NCBI GenBank assembly: GCA_030655095.1
Contig: JAURWF010000012.1
Location: 1-12,757, forward strand
Direction of reading: 5' to 3'
DNA length: 12,757 nucleotides
Origin: a bacterium
GTDB taxonomy: Bacteria > Patescibacteriota > Patescibacteriia > Patescibacteriales > GWC2-42-12
Of this stretch, positions 1-5,877 are shown piece by piece (within the stretch, counting starts at the first letter, position 1; each line of letters starts with the position of its first letter). A model generated the notes under the pieces. That model was given only the letters and a program-made list of their open reading frames with translations. It was not told where the DNA came from and made no database searches. A program made the translations under genes and the position numbers.

Positions 1-6
1 TTTTAA

Positions 7-243
7 ATGCAGGAAGAACAACAAGTAATTAATTCAAAAGAATTTATTGAAATACAAGGAGAGGTATTAGAATCTTTGCCGTCTGCTACTTTTAAGGTTT
101 TACTGGAAAATGGTCATGAGATTTCAGCGCATCTTTCAGGAAAAATGAGAATTAATAAAATTCGTTTATTGGCTGGTGATAAAGTAAGGGTTCAAATTAG
201 TCCATACGATTTAACAAAAGGTAGAATAACTTATAGAATGTAA
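7..243 (+). CDS. infA: Translation initiation factor IF-1
   Basis: This 78-residue protein is IF-1, the small OB-fold factor that binds the 30S A site during initiation together with IF-2 and IF-3. The central and C-terminal sequence follows the family closely: a core with the ENGHEISAHLSGKMR stretch, then LLAGDKVRVQISPYDLTKGRI to the end (shown here in outline only). The usual length is about 72 residues; the extra residues are at the N-terminus, before the conserved IEIQGEVLE strand. Only six bases precede the ATG, so its promoter and leader cannot be judged. rpmJ follows after four bases, the standard infA-rpmJ arrangement, which implies co-transcription. The gene appears intact. Confidence 0.96.
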   Translation: MQEEQQVINSKEFIEIQGEVLESLPSATFKVLLENGHEISAHLSGKMRINKIRLLAGDKVRVQISPYDLTKGRITYRM

Positions 244-247
244 TTAT

Positions 248-361
248 ATGAAAGTTCGAGCTAGCGTTAAAAAAATTTGTAAAAATTGCAAAACACTTCG
301 ACGTAAAGGTCGAGTGCATGTTATTTGTGAGAATCCTAAGCACAAACAAAGACAAGGATAG
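248..361 (+). CDS. rpmJ: 50S ribosomal protein L36 (bL36), zinc-ribbon form
   Basis: This 37-residue ORF translates as MKVRASVKKICKNCKTLRRK followed by a short basic tail, which is bL36, a late-assembling protein of the 50S subunit. The four zinc ligands of the C+ form are all present: Cys11, Cys14, Cys27 and His32 (C-x2-C-x12-C-x4-H). Length is normal for the family (37-38 residues). It lies four bases after infA and before rpsM, its expected place. No Shine-Dalgarno sequence precedes the ATG; the leader is ATTAT. The stop is TAG. It is a real gene despite its small size because sequence, length, ligands and gene order all agree. Confidence 0.97.
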   Translation: MKVRASVKKICKNCKTLRRKGRVHVICENPKHKQRQG

Positions 362-363
362 GC

Positions 364-453
364 TAGTCCGTAAAGTCAAAAGTTTATAAAGTCAAAAGTA
401 ATTATAGGCTTTATTAATTTTTAACTTTATAGATTTTATAAATTTAAAGACTA
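364..453. repeat. AT-rich imperfect palindrome with heptad-like repeats between rpmJ and rpsM
   Basis: The rpmJ-rpsM spacer can fold on itself. Its ends are TAGTC (364-368) and GACTA (449-453). A core arm at 385-399 pairs with 417-431 over 15 positions with one mismatch and one G-U; within it TATAAAGT at 385-392 pairs perfectly with ACTTTATA at 424-431. The left arm also has two direct copies of TAAAGTCAAAAGT (371-383 and 387-399). The first 21 bases (364-384) recur between rpsK and rpsD with two differences. Low complexity makes some pairing expected by chance; the shared segment and matching ends argue for a dispersed element. Confidence 0.5.
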
Positions 454-459
454 ATTTTT

Positions 460-852
460 ATGTCAGTAAGAATCGCAGGAGTAACTATACCAAATGAAAA
501 ACGAGTTGAGATATCATTGACTTATATTTATGGTATTGGTAGAACTAAGTCAAATGAAATATTGAAATCAGTTGGTTTAAGTCCAGATGTTAGAGTAAAA
601 GATCTAACAGATCAACAAGCTAATCAATTGAGAGAAACAATAGAAAAGCAGTATAAAGTAGAAGGTGATTTAAAAAGAGAAGTTTTGAGTAATATAAAAC
701 GATTAAAAGAAATTAATTGTTATCGTGGCATTAGACATATGAAAGGTTTGCCAGTAAAGGGTCAACGAACTAAGACTAATAGTCGTACTGTTCGTGGTAA
801 TGTAAGACGTACAGCAACTTCTGGTAAAAAAATGTCTGCTCAAAAAACATAA
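460..852 (+). CDS. rpsM: 30S ribosomal protein S13 (uS13)
   Basis: This 130-residue protein is uS13, a head protein of the small subunit that contacts P-site tRNA and forms bridges to the 50S subunit. The N-terminus SVRIAGVTIPNEKRV is the family start, followed by the helix-two-turn-helix region with YIYGIGRTKSNEIL (residues 22-35). The diagnostic RGIRH (89-93) and GLPVKGQRTKTNSRT (96-110) segments are intact. The basic C-terminal tail is slightly longer than the common 118-125 residue form. The ATG is preceded by TTTTT with no Shine-Dalgarno sequence. rpsK follows after 28 bases. Confidence 0.97.
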   Translation: MSVRIAGVTIPNEKRVEISLTYIYGIGRTKSNEILKSVGLSPDVRVKDLTDQQANQLRETIEKQYKVEGDLKREVLSNIKRLKEINCYRGIRHMKGLPVKGQRTKTNSRTVRGNVRRTATSGKKMSAQKT

Positions 853-880
853 AAACATTAAAACGTGAGTTAATATATTT

Positions 881-1453
881 ATGACAGAAAAAAAACAACA
901 ACAAACAAAAAAGGCAATAGAAGCTGATGAAAATATTATTGAAACTTCTGTAACAGAATCTGTAGCAGAAGTTGTTGAGGCAGGAATTCCAGGATTAGAA
1001 GAGCTTCCAGAAGAAGTAAGGAAAAAATTAGAAAAAAGCAAAGCGCAAAAGAAAGAAGCTTCTAGCCATAAAGGCAAAAAAAAGAGAAAAAAGAAAGTGG
1101 AAAAAAAAGTTAGCGTTGGAATGGCTTTTATTAAAGCGACCTATAATAATACAATAGTTACTTTAACGGATACTAGCGGTAATGTTTTAGCTTGGGCTAG
1201 TGCTGGTATAGCAGGTTTTAAAGGTCCAAAAAAATCAACTCCTTATGCTGCGCAAATAATTGCTAGAATTGCCATAGAAAAAGCTAGGGAATTTGGCCTA
1301 ACAGAAGTAAGCGCTATGGTTAAAGGAGTAGGTCCTGGTCGTGAATCAGCTGTGAGAGCGCTTAATGCTAATGGTTTAATAGTAACTCGAATAAAAGACA
1401 TAACGCCAATTCCACACAATGGTTGTCGTGCTAAAAAACCAAGAAGAATATAA
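881..1453 (+). CDS. rpsK: 30S ribosomal protein S11 (uS11) with long charged N-terminal extension
   Basis: The protein has 190 residues, against about 129 for typical bacterial uS11, which sits on the 30S platform near the E-site mRNA path. The S11 core starts near residue 66 and is complete: KATYNNTIVTLTDTSGN (about 85-101), KGPKKSTPYAAQ (114-125), KGVGPGRESAVRALN (148-162) and the C-terminal TPIPHNGCRAKKPRRI. The first 65 residues are extra. They begin with a Lys/Gln-rich stretch, continue with an acidic segment around 15-46, and end with a strongly basic run of Lys and Arg near 64-77. The extension looks low-complexity and disordered. The only plausible start is the ATG at 881, because no later Met occurs before the core (Met81). 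Confidence 0.95.
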   Translation: MTEKKQQQTKKAIEADENIIETSVTESVAEVVEAGIPGLEELPEEVRKKLEKSKAQKKEASSHKGKKKRKKKVEKKVSVGMAFIKATYNNTIVTLTDTSGNVLAWASAGIAGFKGPKKSTPYAAQIIARIAIEKAREFGLTEVSAMVKGVGPGRESAVRALNANGLIVTRIKDITPIPHNGCRAKKPRRI

Positions 1454-1455
1454 GT

Positions 1456-1476
1456 TAGTCCATAAAGTCGAAAGTT
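1456..1476. repeat. Second copy of the rpmJ-rpsM spacer repeat
   Basis: These 21 bases after rpsK match 364-384 after rpmJ at 19 positions; the differences are at the 7th and 15th bases. Both copies start two bases after a ribosomal gene stop codon and read as three heptads (TAGTCCA, TAAAGTC, GAAAGTT here). The rest of the rpsK-rpsD spacer, to 1522, is A/T only apart from two C residues and one G, and no matching right arm was seen. Confidence 0.55.
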
Positions 1477-1522
1477 AAATAAATTATATATAATATAAAT
1501 TTACAAAATTCATAATTAATGT

Positions 1523-2152
1523 ATGGCAAGAAATTTAGATCCAAAATGTAAATTATGCAGAAGAGAAGGCACTAAGCTGATGCTTAAGGGTGAACGTTGT
1601 TCTACTCCGAAATGCGCTATAGTTAAAAGAAATTATCCACCAGGCATTCATGGTCCAAAAGGGCATGGTAGAGCTAGCGGATATAGTATGCAATTAAGAG
1701 AAAAACAAAAAGCAAAAAGAATTTATAATATATTAGAAAAACAATTTAAACTAACTTTTGATAAAGCAATTAAACAAAAAGGTGATGCTGGTGAAAATTT
1801 AATGAAATTACTAGAAGCTAGATTAGATAACGTTATTTTTCGTTTAGCTTTAGCTAGTTCAAGAAATCAAGCTAGACAATTAGTTAATCATCGCCATTTT
1901 ACAGTTAATGGTAATATTCTTAATATTCCATCTTATCAAACAAAAACTGGTGATATTATAAAAATAAAAAAATCTAGTTCAACTGAAAAGCATTTTGTTA
2001 ATATAGTTGAACAAATAAAGAAGGCGACTATGCCTAGTTGGTTAAATTTTGATATTAAAGAAATGACTGCTAAGGTTTTGCATTCACCTGCTAAAAATGA
2101 CTTTGAACAAGGAATTAATACTCAACAAATTGTAGAATTTTATTCACGTTAA
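1523..2152 (+). CDS. rpsD: 30S ribosomal protein S4 (uS4), zinc-binding form
   Basis: This 209-residue protein is uS4, a primary 16S rRNA-binding protein that nucleates 30S assembly and lines the mRNA entry channel. The N-terminal zinc site is present with Cys9, Cys12, Cys26 and Cys31, as in the C+ form known from Thermus; many bacteria have lost it. The helical region with the HGPKGHGRASGYSMQLREKQ stretch follows, then the S4 RNA-binding domain (about residues 97-160, including LDNVIFRLALASSRNQARQL and NHRHFTVNG). Length is normal. An out-of-frame ATG at 1519 is ignored; the ATG at 1523 gives the family N-terminus MARNLDPKC. There is no Shine-Dalgarno sequence. Placement before rpoA is canonical for the alpha operon. 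Confidence 0.97.
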   Translation: MARNLDPKCKLCRREGTKLMLKGERCSTPKCAIVKRNYPPGIHGPKGHGRASGYSMQLREKQKAKRIYNILEKQFKLTFDKAIKQKGDAGENLMKLLEARLDNVIFRLALASSRNQARQLVNHRHFTVNGNILNIPSYQTKTGDIIKIKKSSSTEKHFVNIVEQIKKATMPSWLNFDIKEMTAKVLHSPAKNDFEQGINTQQIVEFYSR

Positions 2153-2182
2153 TTCAATTAAATTATTTTTTATTTTACGCAT

Positions 2183-3001
2183 ATGGATACAATCGCTTTG
2201 CCAAAAAAAATTGAATTTATTAAAGGAAAAGAGCTCAATCAAAAACGAGTAATAATTGAGTCTTGCTATCCTGGCTACGGTACTACCATTGGCAATGCTT
2301 TAAGGCGTGTTTTACTTTCTTCACTTCCAGGAGCAGCAGTAATTGGAGTAAAGATTAAAGGCGCTGATCATGAATTTATGGCTTTGCCTCACATCAAAGA
2401 AGATATTTTGGAAATTGTTTTAAATTTAAAGCAATTGCGATTAAAAATGTTTACAGAAGAAATAGTTAAATTAGAATTAGTAGCTCGTGGCGAAAAAGAG
2501 GTTATGGCATCCAGTATTAGTAAAAATAGCCAAGTAGAGATAGCTAATCCGGATTTAGTTTTAGCTAATATTACTGATATGGCGGGTGTTTTAGAAATGG
2601 AAATATTTGTATCATCTGGAAAAGGTTATATGGCAACTGAAGGTCGCGAAAATGAAAAACATGAAATTGGTTATATTGGAATAGACTCTATTTTTACTCC
2701 TGTTTTAGCTGTTGGCATTAATGTTGAAAATGTTCGTGTTGGTAAAATGACCAATTGGGATAAATTAATTTTAGACATTACTACTGATGGCACCATAACT
2801 CCTGAAGATGCTTTTGCTTATGCAACAAAAATTTTAATTAAACAATTTACAGCTTTAATTGGTGGTGAACAAGAAGTTGAAGCCAAAATTGATCCGATTG
2901 TTGATATTGCGCAAATAACAACTATAGAAGAACCAGCTGAAGAAGTAATAGTTGAAGATGATAAAGAATTAAAAAAGAGAGGTCGACCTAAAAAAAGTTA
3001 A
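2183..3001 (+). CDS. rpoA: RNA polymerase alpha subunit lacking the CTD, with AT-hook-like tail
   Basis: The alpha subunit dimerises and scaffolds assembly of beta and beta-prime. The N-terminal domain is complete: the dimerisation helix region GYGTTIGNALRRVLLSSLPG (31-50), the HEFMALPHIKEDILEIVLNL stretch (63-82), the insert domain, and TPEDAFAYATKIL near 205-217. It ends near residue 235. The protein is only 272 residues, against about 310-330 for the usual form, and no helix-hairpin-helix C-terminal domain follows. Instead there is an acidic linker (EEPAEEVIVEDD) and a basic terminus, KKRGRPKKS (264-272), which contains the RGRP core of an AT-hook. rplQ starts 20 bases later, so a frameshifted CTD cannot be hidden here. 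Confidence 0.95.
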   Translation: MDTIALPKKIEFIKGKELNQKRVIIESCYPGYGTTIGNALRRVLLSSLPGAAVIGVKIKGADHEFMALPHIKEDILEIVLNLKQLRLKMFTEEIVKLELVARGEKEVMASSISKNSQVEIANPDLVLANITDMAGVLEMEIFVSSGKGYMATEGRENEKHEIGYIGIDSIFTPVLAVGINVENVRVGKMTNWDKLILDITTDGTITPEDAFAYATKILIKQFTALIGGEQEVEAKIDPIVDIAQITTIEEPAEEVIVEDDKELKKRGRPKKS

Positions 3002-3021
3002 AAGTTATTATAGATTAATTT

Positions 3022-3372
3022 ATGCGACACCAAAATAAAAATAAAAAATTAGATAGAAAAAAAGCGCCAAGAGAAGCGATGTTAAAAAATTTAGCTTCCA
3101 GTATTTTTATTTATGAAAAAATAAAAACTACTGAAGCCAAGGCTAAAGTAATTAGGCCAATTGTGGAAAAATTAATTACTGTTGCAGGCAAAGGTGATTT
3201 AAATGCTAGAAGAAAATTAATTCAAGTATTGCCACAAAAAATGGCTATTAAAAAGGCTATGGAAGTTTTAGGTGCTCGTTATAAAGAACGACCAGGTGGT
3301 TATACAAGGATTATTAAATTAGGAACTAGACAAGGCGATGGAGCTAAAATGGTACAAATTGAATTAGTTTAG
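3022..3372 (+). CDS. rplQ: 50S ribosomal protein L17 (bL17)
   Basis: This 116-residue protein is bL17, which binds 23S rRNA near the polypeptide exit. It begins MRHQNKNKKLDRKKAPREAM, the family's arginine/lysine-rich start in which the residues after RKKA are aligned for rRNA contact. It continues with LASSIFIYEKIKTTEAKAKV and ends with the conserved beta strand region YTRIIKLGTRQGDGAKMVQIELV (outline only). Length is normal. It directly follows rpoA, the standard end of the alpha operon, and ends with TAG. The spacer to rplM contains a hairpin repeat. Confidence 0.96.
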   Translation: MRHQNKNKKLDRKKAPREAMLKNLASSIFIYEKIKTTEAKAKVIRPIVEKLITVAGKGDLNARRKLIQVLPQKMAIKKAMEVLGARYKERPGGYTRIIKLGTRQGDGAKMVQIELV

Positions 3373-3390
3373 AATAAATAATAATGAGAT

Positions 3391-3424
3391 GGATTCCCGT
3401 TTTTCGGGTTCCACGGGAATGACA
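3391..3424. repeat. Intergenic hairpin repeat of the GG-ATT...AAT-GACA family
   Basis: A perfect 8-bp stem, ATTCCCGT (3393-3400) with ACGGGAAT (3413-3420), encloses a 12-base loop. It is flanked by GG on the left and GACA on the right. GC content is far above its surroundings. An alternative inner hairpin, CCCG-TTTTT-CGGG (3396-3408), is also possible. The same frame of GG/ATT ... AAT/GACA occurs at 5037-5064, and ATT ... AAT/GACA at 5235-5275, both inside murC, so this is a dispersed short palindromic element rather than a unique regulatory hairpin. There is no following T-run, so it is not a conventional terminator. Confidence 0.75.
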
Positions 3425-3432
3425 AGATATAT

Positions 3433-3822
3433 ATGAAAAATATTCAACCAAAAGTTAAAAAAATTCAACCAAAAATTGAAAGAAAATTACATAAACTTGA
3501 CGCAACAGATCAGTCAACTGGTAGACTAGGTACTCAGATTGCTTTAATTCTTCGTGGTAAAAATAAACCAGAATACCAGCCACATTTAGATATCGGCGAC
3601 ATTGTTGAGGTGTACAATATTAAGTTGCTTAAATTTACTGGAAAAAAATTGGAGCAAAAAGAACATATTAGATATTCAGGTTATCAAGGCGGTATTAAGA
3701 GGGTTAAAATTGCTAGTTTATTAAAGGTTAATCCTGGAGAAATTTTACGACATGCCGTAAGAGAGATGTTGCCACCAACAAGATTAAGAAATAATATGAT
3801 GAAAAGATTGATTATTAAATAA
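3433..3822 (+). CDS. rplM: 50S ribosomal protein L13 (uL13), C-terminally short
   Basis: This 129-residue protein is uL13, an early 23S rRNA-binding assembly protein. The signature regions are present: LDATDQSTGRLGTQIALILRGKNKPEYQPHLDIGD in outline (about 22-56), GYQGGIKR and the LRHAVREMLPPTRLRN...MKRLIIK helix region. Compared with the usual 140-145 residues it stops at the RKLKVY-equivalent position and lacks the last 13-16 residues. The N-terminus has a small repeat, KIQPKVKKIQPK-like, of about 17 residues before the core. rplM and rpsI form their usual pair with a 19-base spacer. The start has no Shine-Dalgarno sequence. Confidence 0.95.
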   Translation: MKNIQPKVKKIQPKIERKLHKLDATDQSTGRLGTQIALILRGKNKPEYQPHLDIGDIVEVYNIKLLKFTGKKLEQKEHIRYSGYQGGIKRVKIASLLKVNPGEILRHAVREMLPPTRLRNNMMKRLIIK

Positions 3823-3841
3823 AATTACACAAATTAAAAAT

Positions 3842-4306
3842 ATGACCGATAAATCAGTAAAAATTAAAGAAGTTAAAGAAACAAAAGAAATTACTAAAGA
3901 TGTTTTAAAATTTGAAGGTGAATTTATTTATACTGTAGGACGACGCAAAACAGCTACCGCTCAAGTTAGAGTATATAAGGATGGTGACGGTTCAATAACT
4001 GTAAATAATCAAAAAATGGAAGAATATTTTCCAGAAGAGGAATTATATTCAGTTGTTTTACAACCTTTAAAATTAACAGGATTAATTAAAGATTTAAATG
4101 TTTCTATTATAACTAGAGGTGGTGGTAAAAAAGCGCAAACAGTAGCTATTCGTCATGGTTTAGCTCGTGCTTTGGAAAAATTAAATGAAGAACTAAGGCC
4201 TGTTTTAAAGGCTAAAGATTGGCTAACTAGAGATGCAAGAAAAAAAGAAAGAAAGAAACCTGGTCTTAAAAAAGCACGTCGAGCTCCACAGTGGGGTAAG
4301 AGATAA
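3842..4306 (+). CDS. rpsI: 30S ribosomal protein S9 (uS9) with N-terminal extension
   Basis: This 154-residue protein is uS9, whose C-terminal tail reaches into the ribosomal P site and contacts tRNA. The core begins at FIYTVGRRKTATAQVRV (28-44); the 25 or so residues before it, rich in Lys and Glu, are additional to the usual 128-130 residue form. The RGGGKKAQTVAIRHGLARAL segment and the LTRDARKKERKKPGLKKARR region are typical. The terminus reads APQWGKR where many bacteria have APQFSKR, so the final Lys-Arg is retained but the preceding Ser is Gly. It is the last gene before a strong terminator. Confidence 0.96.
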   Translation: MTDKSVKIKEVKETKEITKDVLKFEGEFIYTVGRRKTATAQVRVYKDGDGSITVNNQKMEEYFPEEELYSVVLQPLKLTGLIKDLNVSIITRGGGKKAQTVAIRHGLARALEKLNEELRPVLKAKDWLTRDARKKERKKPGLKKARRAPQWGKR

Positions 4307-4329
4307 AAATGAATATAGCTAAATTTTAC

Positions 4330-4365
4330 AGAAGCTCGACTTTTAATTAAAAGGCGAGCTTCTTT
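4330..4365 (+). terminator. Rho-independent terminator after rpsI
   Basis: GAAGCTCG (4331-4338) pairs perfectly with CGAGCTTC (4355-4362). After one A/G mismatch, CTTTT (4340-4344) pairs with AAAAG (4349-4353) around an AATT loop, giving a stem of 14 positions with one mismatch. A short TTT tract follows. It lies 24 bases after the rpsI stop and 21 bases before murC, so it would separate the ribosomal unit from the cell-wall unit. The T-tract is weak, so partial read-through into murC is possible; no clear murC promoter was found. Confidence 0.75.
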
Positions 4366-4386
4366 GTGGAGTTTTACGAATGATAT

Positions 4387-5871
4387 ATGATTAGTAATTT
4401 TAGTGAGATAAAAAAAATTTATATGATTGGCATAAAGGGCGTTGGCATGACTATGCTTGCGCAGTATTTTAGCGCCAAAGGTTTTGTTGTAATTGGTTCA
4501 GATATTGACGAAAAGTTTATGACTGATGAAATATTGGTAAAATTAGGTATTAAAGTTTTTGAAAAATTTAGTAAAAATAATATTCCTTGCGACATTGATT
4601 TAATTATTTATTCTACCGCCTATAATATTGAAAATAATGAAGAAGTGGCTAGCGCTTTAGCTAGTAAAATTAAAACATTAACTTATGCTCAGGCTTTAGC
4701 TGAAATTTTTAATCAAAAATATGGCATTGCTATAGTTGGTTCGCACGGCAAAACTACAGTAACGGCTTGGTTAGGCTATGTTCTTTGGCACGCCAAATTA
4801 GATCCGAATGTTATGGTCGGTGCTAAAGTCCCACAATTTAATGGATCAACTTTGGTCGGCAAATCTAACTATTTAATTATTGAAGCTGATGAATATCAAA
4901 ATAAATTAAAATATTTTCAGCCAAAAGCAGTTATATTAAATAATATTGATTATGACCATCCTGATTTTTTTTCAACAAAAAAAGATTATGAGAATGTTTT
5001 TAAAGAGTTTATTAAAAAAATACCAGATATAGGAGTGGATTGCGGATCGGAGTCCGCAATGACAGTAAATAAAGGATTTTTAGTTGCGAATTATGATGAT
5101 TTAACTATTAGAAAAATCACAAAAGTAAATTGCAAATGCAAAATTATAACTTATGGTATAAAAAAAGAAGCTGATTATGTCGCTTATGATATAGAAGTAA
5201 AAGATGGAGCACAGTATTTTAAAGTAAAAAAGAGATTGCCACGTTGCCTTGATTACAAGGCTCCTCGCAATGACAAATTTGATGAGTTGGGTGATTTTTC
5301 TATTCAATTATTTGGACAACATAATATTTCCAATGCTTTAGCTGTTATTGTTGCTAGTATTGAATTAGGTATTGAGCTTAAACAAATTAAAAAATTTTTA
5401 GGCGAATTTCAAGGCACTACTCGACGTTTGCAAATTTTAGGTGAATTTCAAGGAGCAATAATTATTGATGATTATGCTCATCATCCAACAGAAATTGTCG
5501 CTAGCCTAGACGCTTTGCGTCAAAAATATGGCAATAAAAAAATAATTGTAATTTTTCATCCCCACACGTTTACTCGCACTAAAGTTTTACTTAATGATTT
5601 TGCTAAGAGCTTTAATATTGCTGACGAGGTGATTGTTTTGGATATTTATGGTTCTGCAAGAGAAAAACATGGTGGAGTTAGTAGCGAGGATTTAGTAAAT
5701 AAATTACGAATTACGAATTATAAATTACGAATTAAGCAAGAGATAAAATATATTCCAACGCTTGATAAATGTGAAACATATTTAAGATCACAAATCAAAA
5801 AAGACGATGTCATAGTGTTGATGGGAGCTGGAGATGTTTTTAAAATAGGGGAAAACTTAGTAAAAAAATAA
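4387..5871 (+). CDS. murC: UDP-N-acetylmuramate-L-alanine ligase (MurC) with in-frame repeat insertions
   Basis: This 494-residue Mur ligase is predicted to attach L-alanine to UDP-MurNAc with ATP in the cytoplasm. The Rossmann start is MIGIKGVGM (13-21). The P-loop is GSHGKTT (118-124). An EADE acidic motif lies at 166-169, NNIDYDHPD at 185-193, GQHNISNA at 310-317, TTRRLQ at 344-349, DDYAHHPTE at 361-369, HPHTFTRT at 391-398 and GAGD near 480. MurC is usually 430-480 residues. Extra residues at about 217-226, 283-297 and 440-450 coincide with repeat sequences, described separately, and fall in regions likely to be surface loops. The EADEY and DHPD motifs also resemble Mpl, the muropeptide ligase, so substrate choice is less certain than family membership. 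The next gene starts six bases later. Confidence 0.88.
   Translation: MISNFSEIKKIYMIGIKGVGMTMLAQYFSAKGFVVIGSDIDEKFMTDEILVKLGIKVFEKFSKNNIPCDIDLIIYSTAYNIENNEEVASALASKIKTLTYAQALAEIFNQKYGIAIVGSHGKTTVTAWLGYVLWHAKLDPNVMVGAKVPQFNGSTLVGKSNYLIIEADEYQNKLKYFQPKAVILNNIDYDHPDFFSTKKDYENVFKEFIKKIPDIGVDCGSESAMTVNKGFLVANYDDLTIRKITKVNCKCKIITYGIKKEADYVAYDIEVKDGAQYFKVKKRLPRCLDYKAPRNDKFDELGDFSIQLFGQHNISNALAVIVASIELGIELKQIKKFLGEFQGTTRRLQILGEFQGAIIIDDYAHHPTEIVASLDALRQKYGNKKIIVIFHPHTFTRTKVLLNDFAKSFNIADEVIVLDIYGSAREKHGGVSSEDLVNKLRITNYKLRIKQEIKYIPTLDKCETYLRSQIKKDDVIVLMGAGDVFKIGENLVKK
5037..5064. repeat. Hairpin repeat inserted in frame in murC (copy 1)
   Basis: ATTGCGGA (5039-5046) pairs perfectly with TCCGCAAT (5053-5060) around a 6-base loop, flanked by GG and GACA as in the rplQ-rplM copy. 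It is translated as VDCGSESAMT (MurC residues 217-226), between the KKIP helix end and the GFLVANYDD strand, where related Mur ligases would normally have a short turn. The repeat end is read as gcA-ATG-ACA, giving Ala-Met-Thr. Confidence 0.75.
5232..5275. repeat. Hairpin repeat inserted in frame in murC (copy 2)
   Basis: The outer stem ATTGC (5235-5239) pairs with GCAAT (5267-5271), and an inner stem GCCTTG (5246-5251) pairs with CAAGGC (5256-5261) around an ATTA loop; GACA follows directly. It is translated as RLPRCLDYKAPRNDK (MurC residues 283-297). The terminal AAT-GACA is read as cgC-AAT-GAC, giving Arg-Asn-Asp, a different frame from copy 1. Confidence 0.72.
5704..5734. repeat. Heptanucleotide tandem repeat inside murC
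   Basis: Four TTACGAA-type heptads run in tandem: TTACGAA (5704-5710), TTACGAA (5711-5717), TTATAAA (5718-5724) and TTACGAA (5725-5731), followed by TTA. They are translated as LRITNYKLRIK (MurC residues 440-450), just after the conserved SSEDLVNK segment and before the family-like KYIPTLDKC stretch. Because seven is not a multiple of three, successive units give different residues. Confidence 0.7.
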
Positions 5872-5877
5872 TAAAAT

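Noticed and set aside
197..1077. Minus-strand reading frames over infA-rpmJ and rpsM-rpsK.
   Set aside because: They lie opposite well-identified ribosomal genes, have no recognisable family features, and are low-complexity hydrophobic products of AT-rich antisense. Other minus-strand frames in murC, mrdA and lysS were dismissed for the same reason.
3396..3408. CCCG-TTTTT-CGGG hairpin as a terminator after rplQ.
   Set aside because: No T-run follows it, and the larger 8-bp stem with GACA flank matches the repeat family found inside murC, which explains it better.
4368..4395. GGAG at 4368-4371 with good spacing to an ATG at 4380, suggesting an SD-led start.
   Set aside because: The 4380 frame reads only four codons (MIYD) before TAG. 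The MurC frame starts at 4387, where GGAG is 15 bases away, too far for a normal SD. It is most likely chance or terminator-adjacent sequence.
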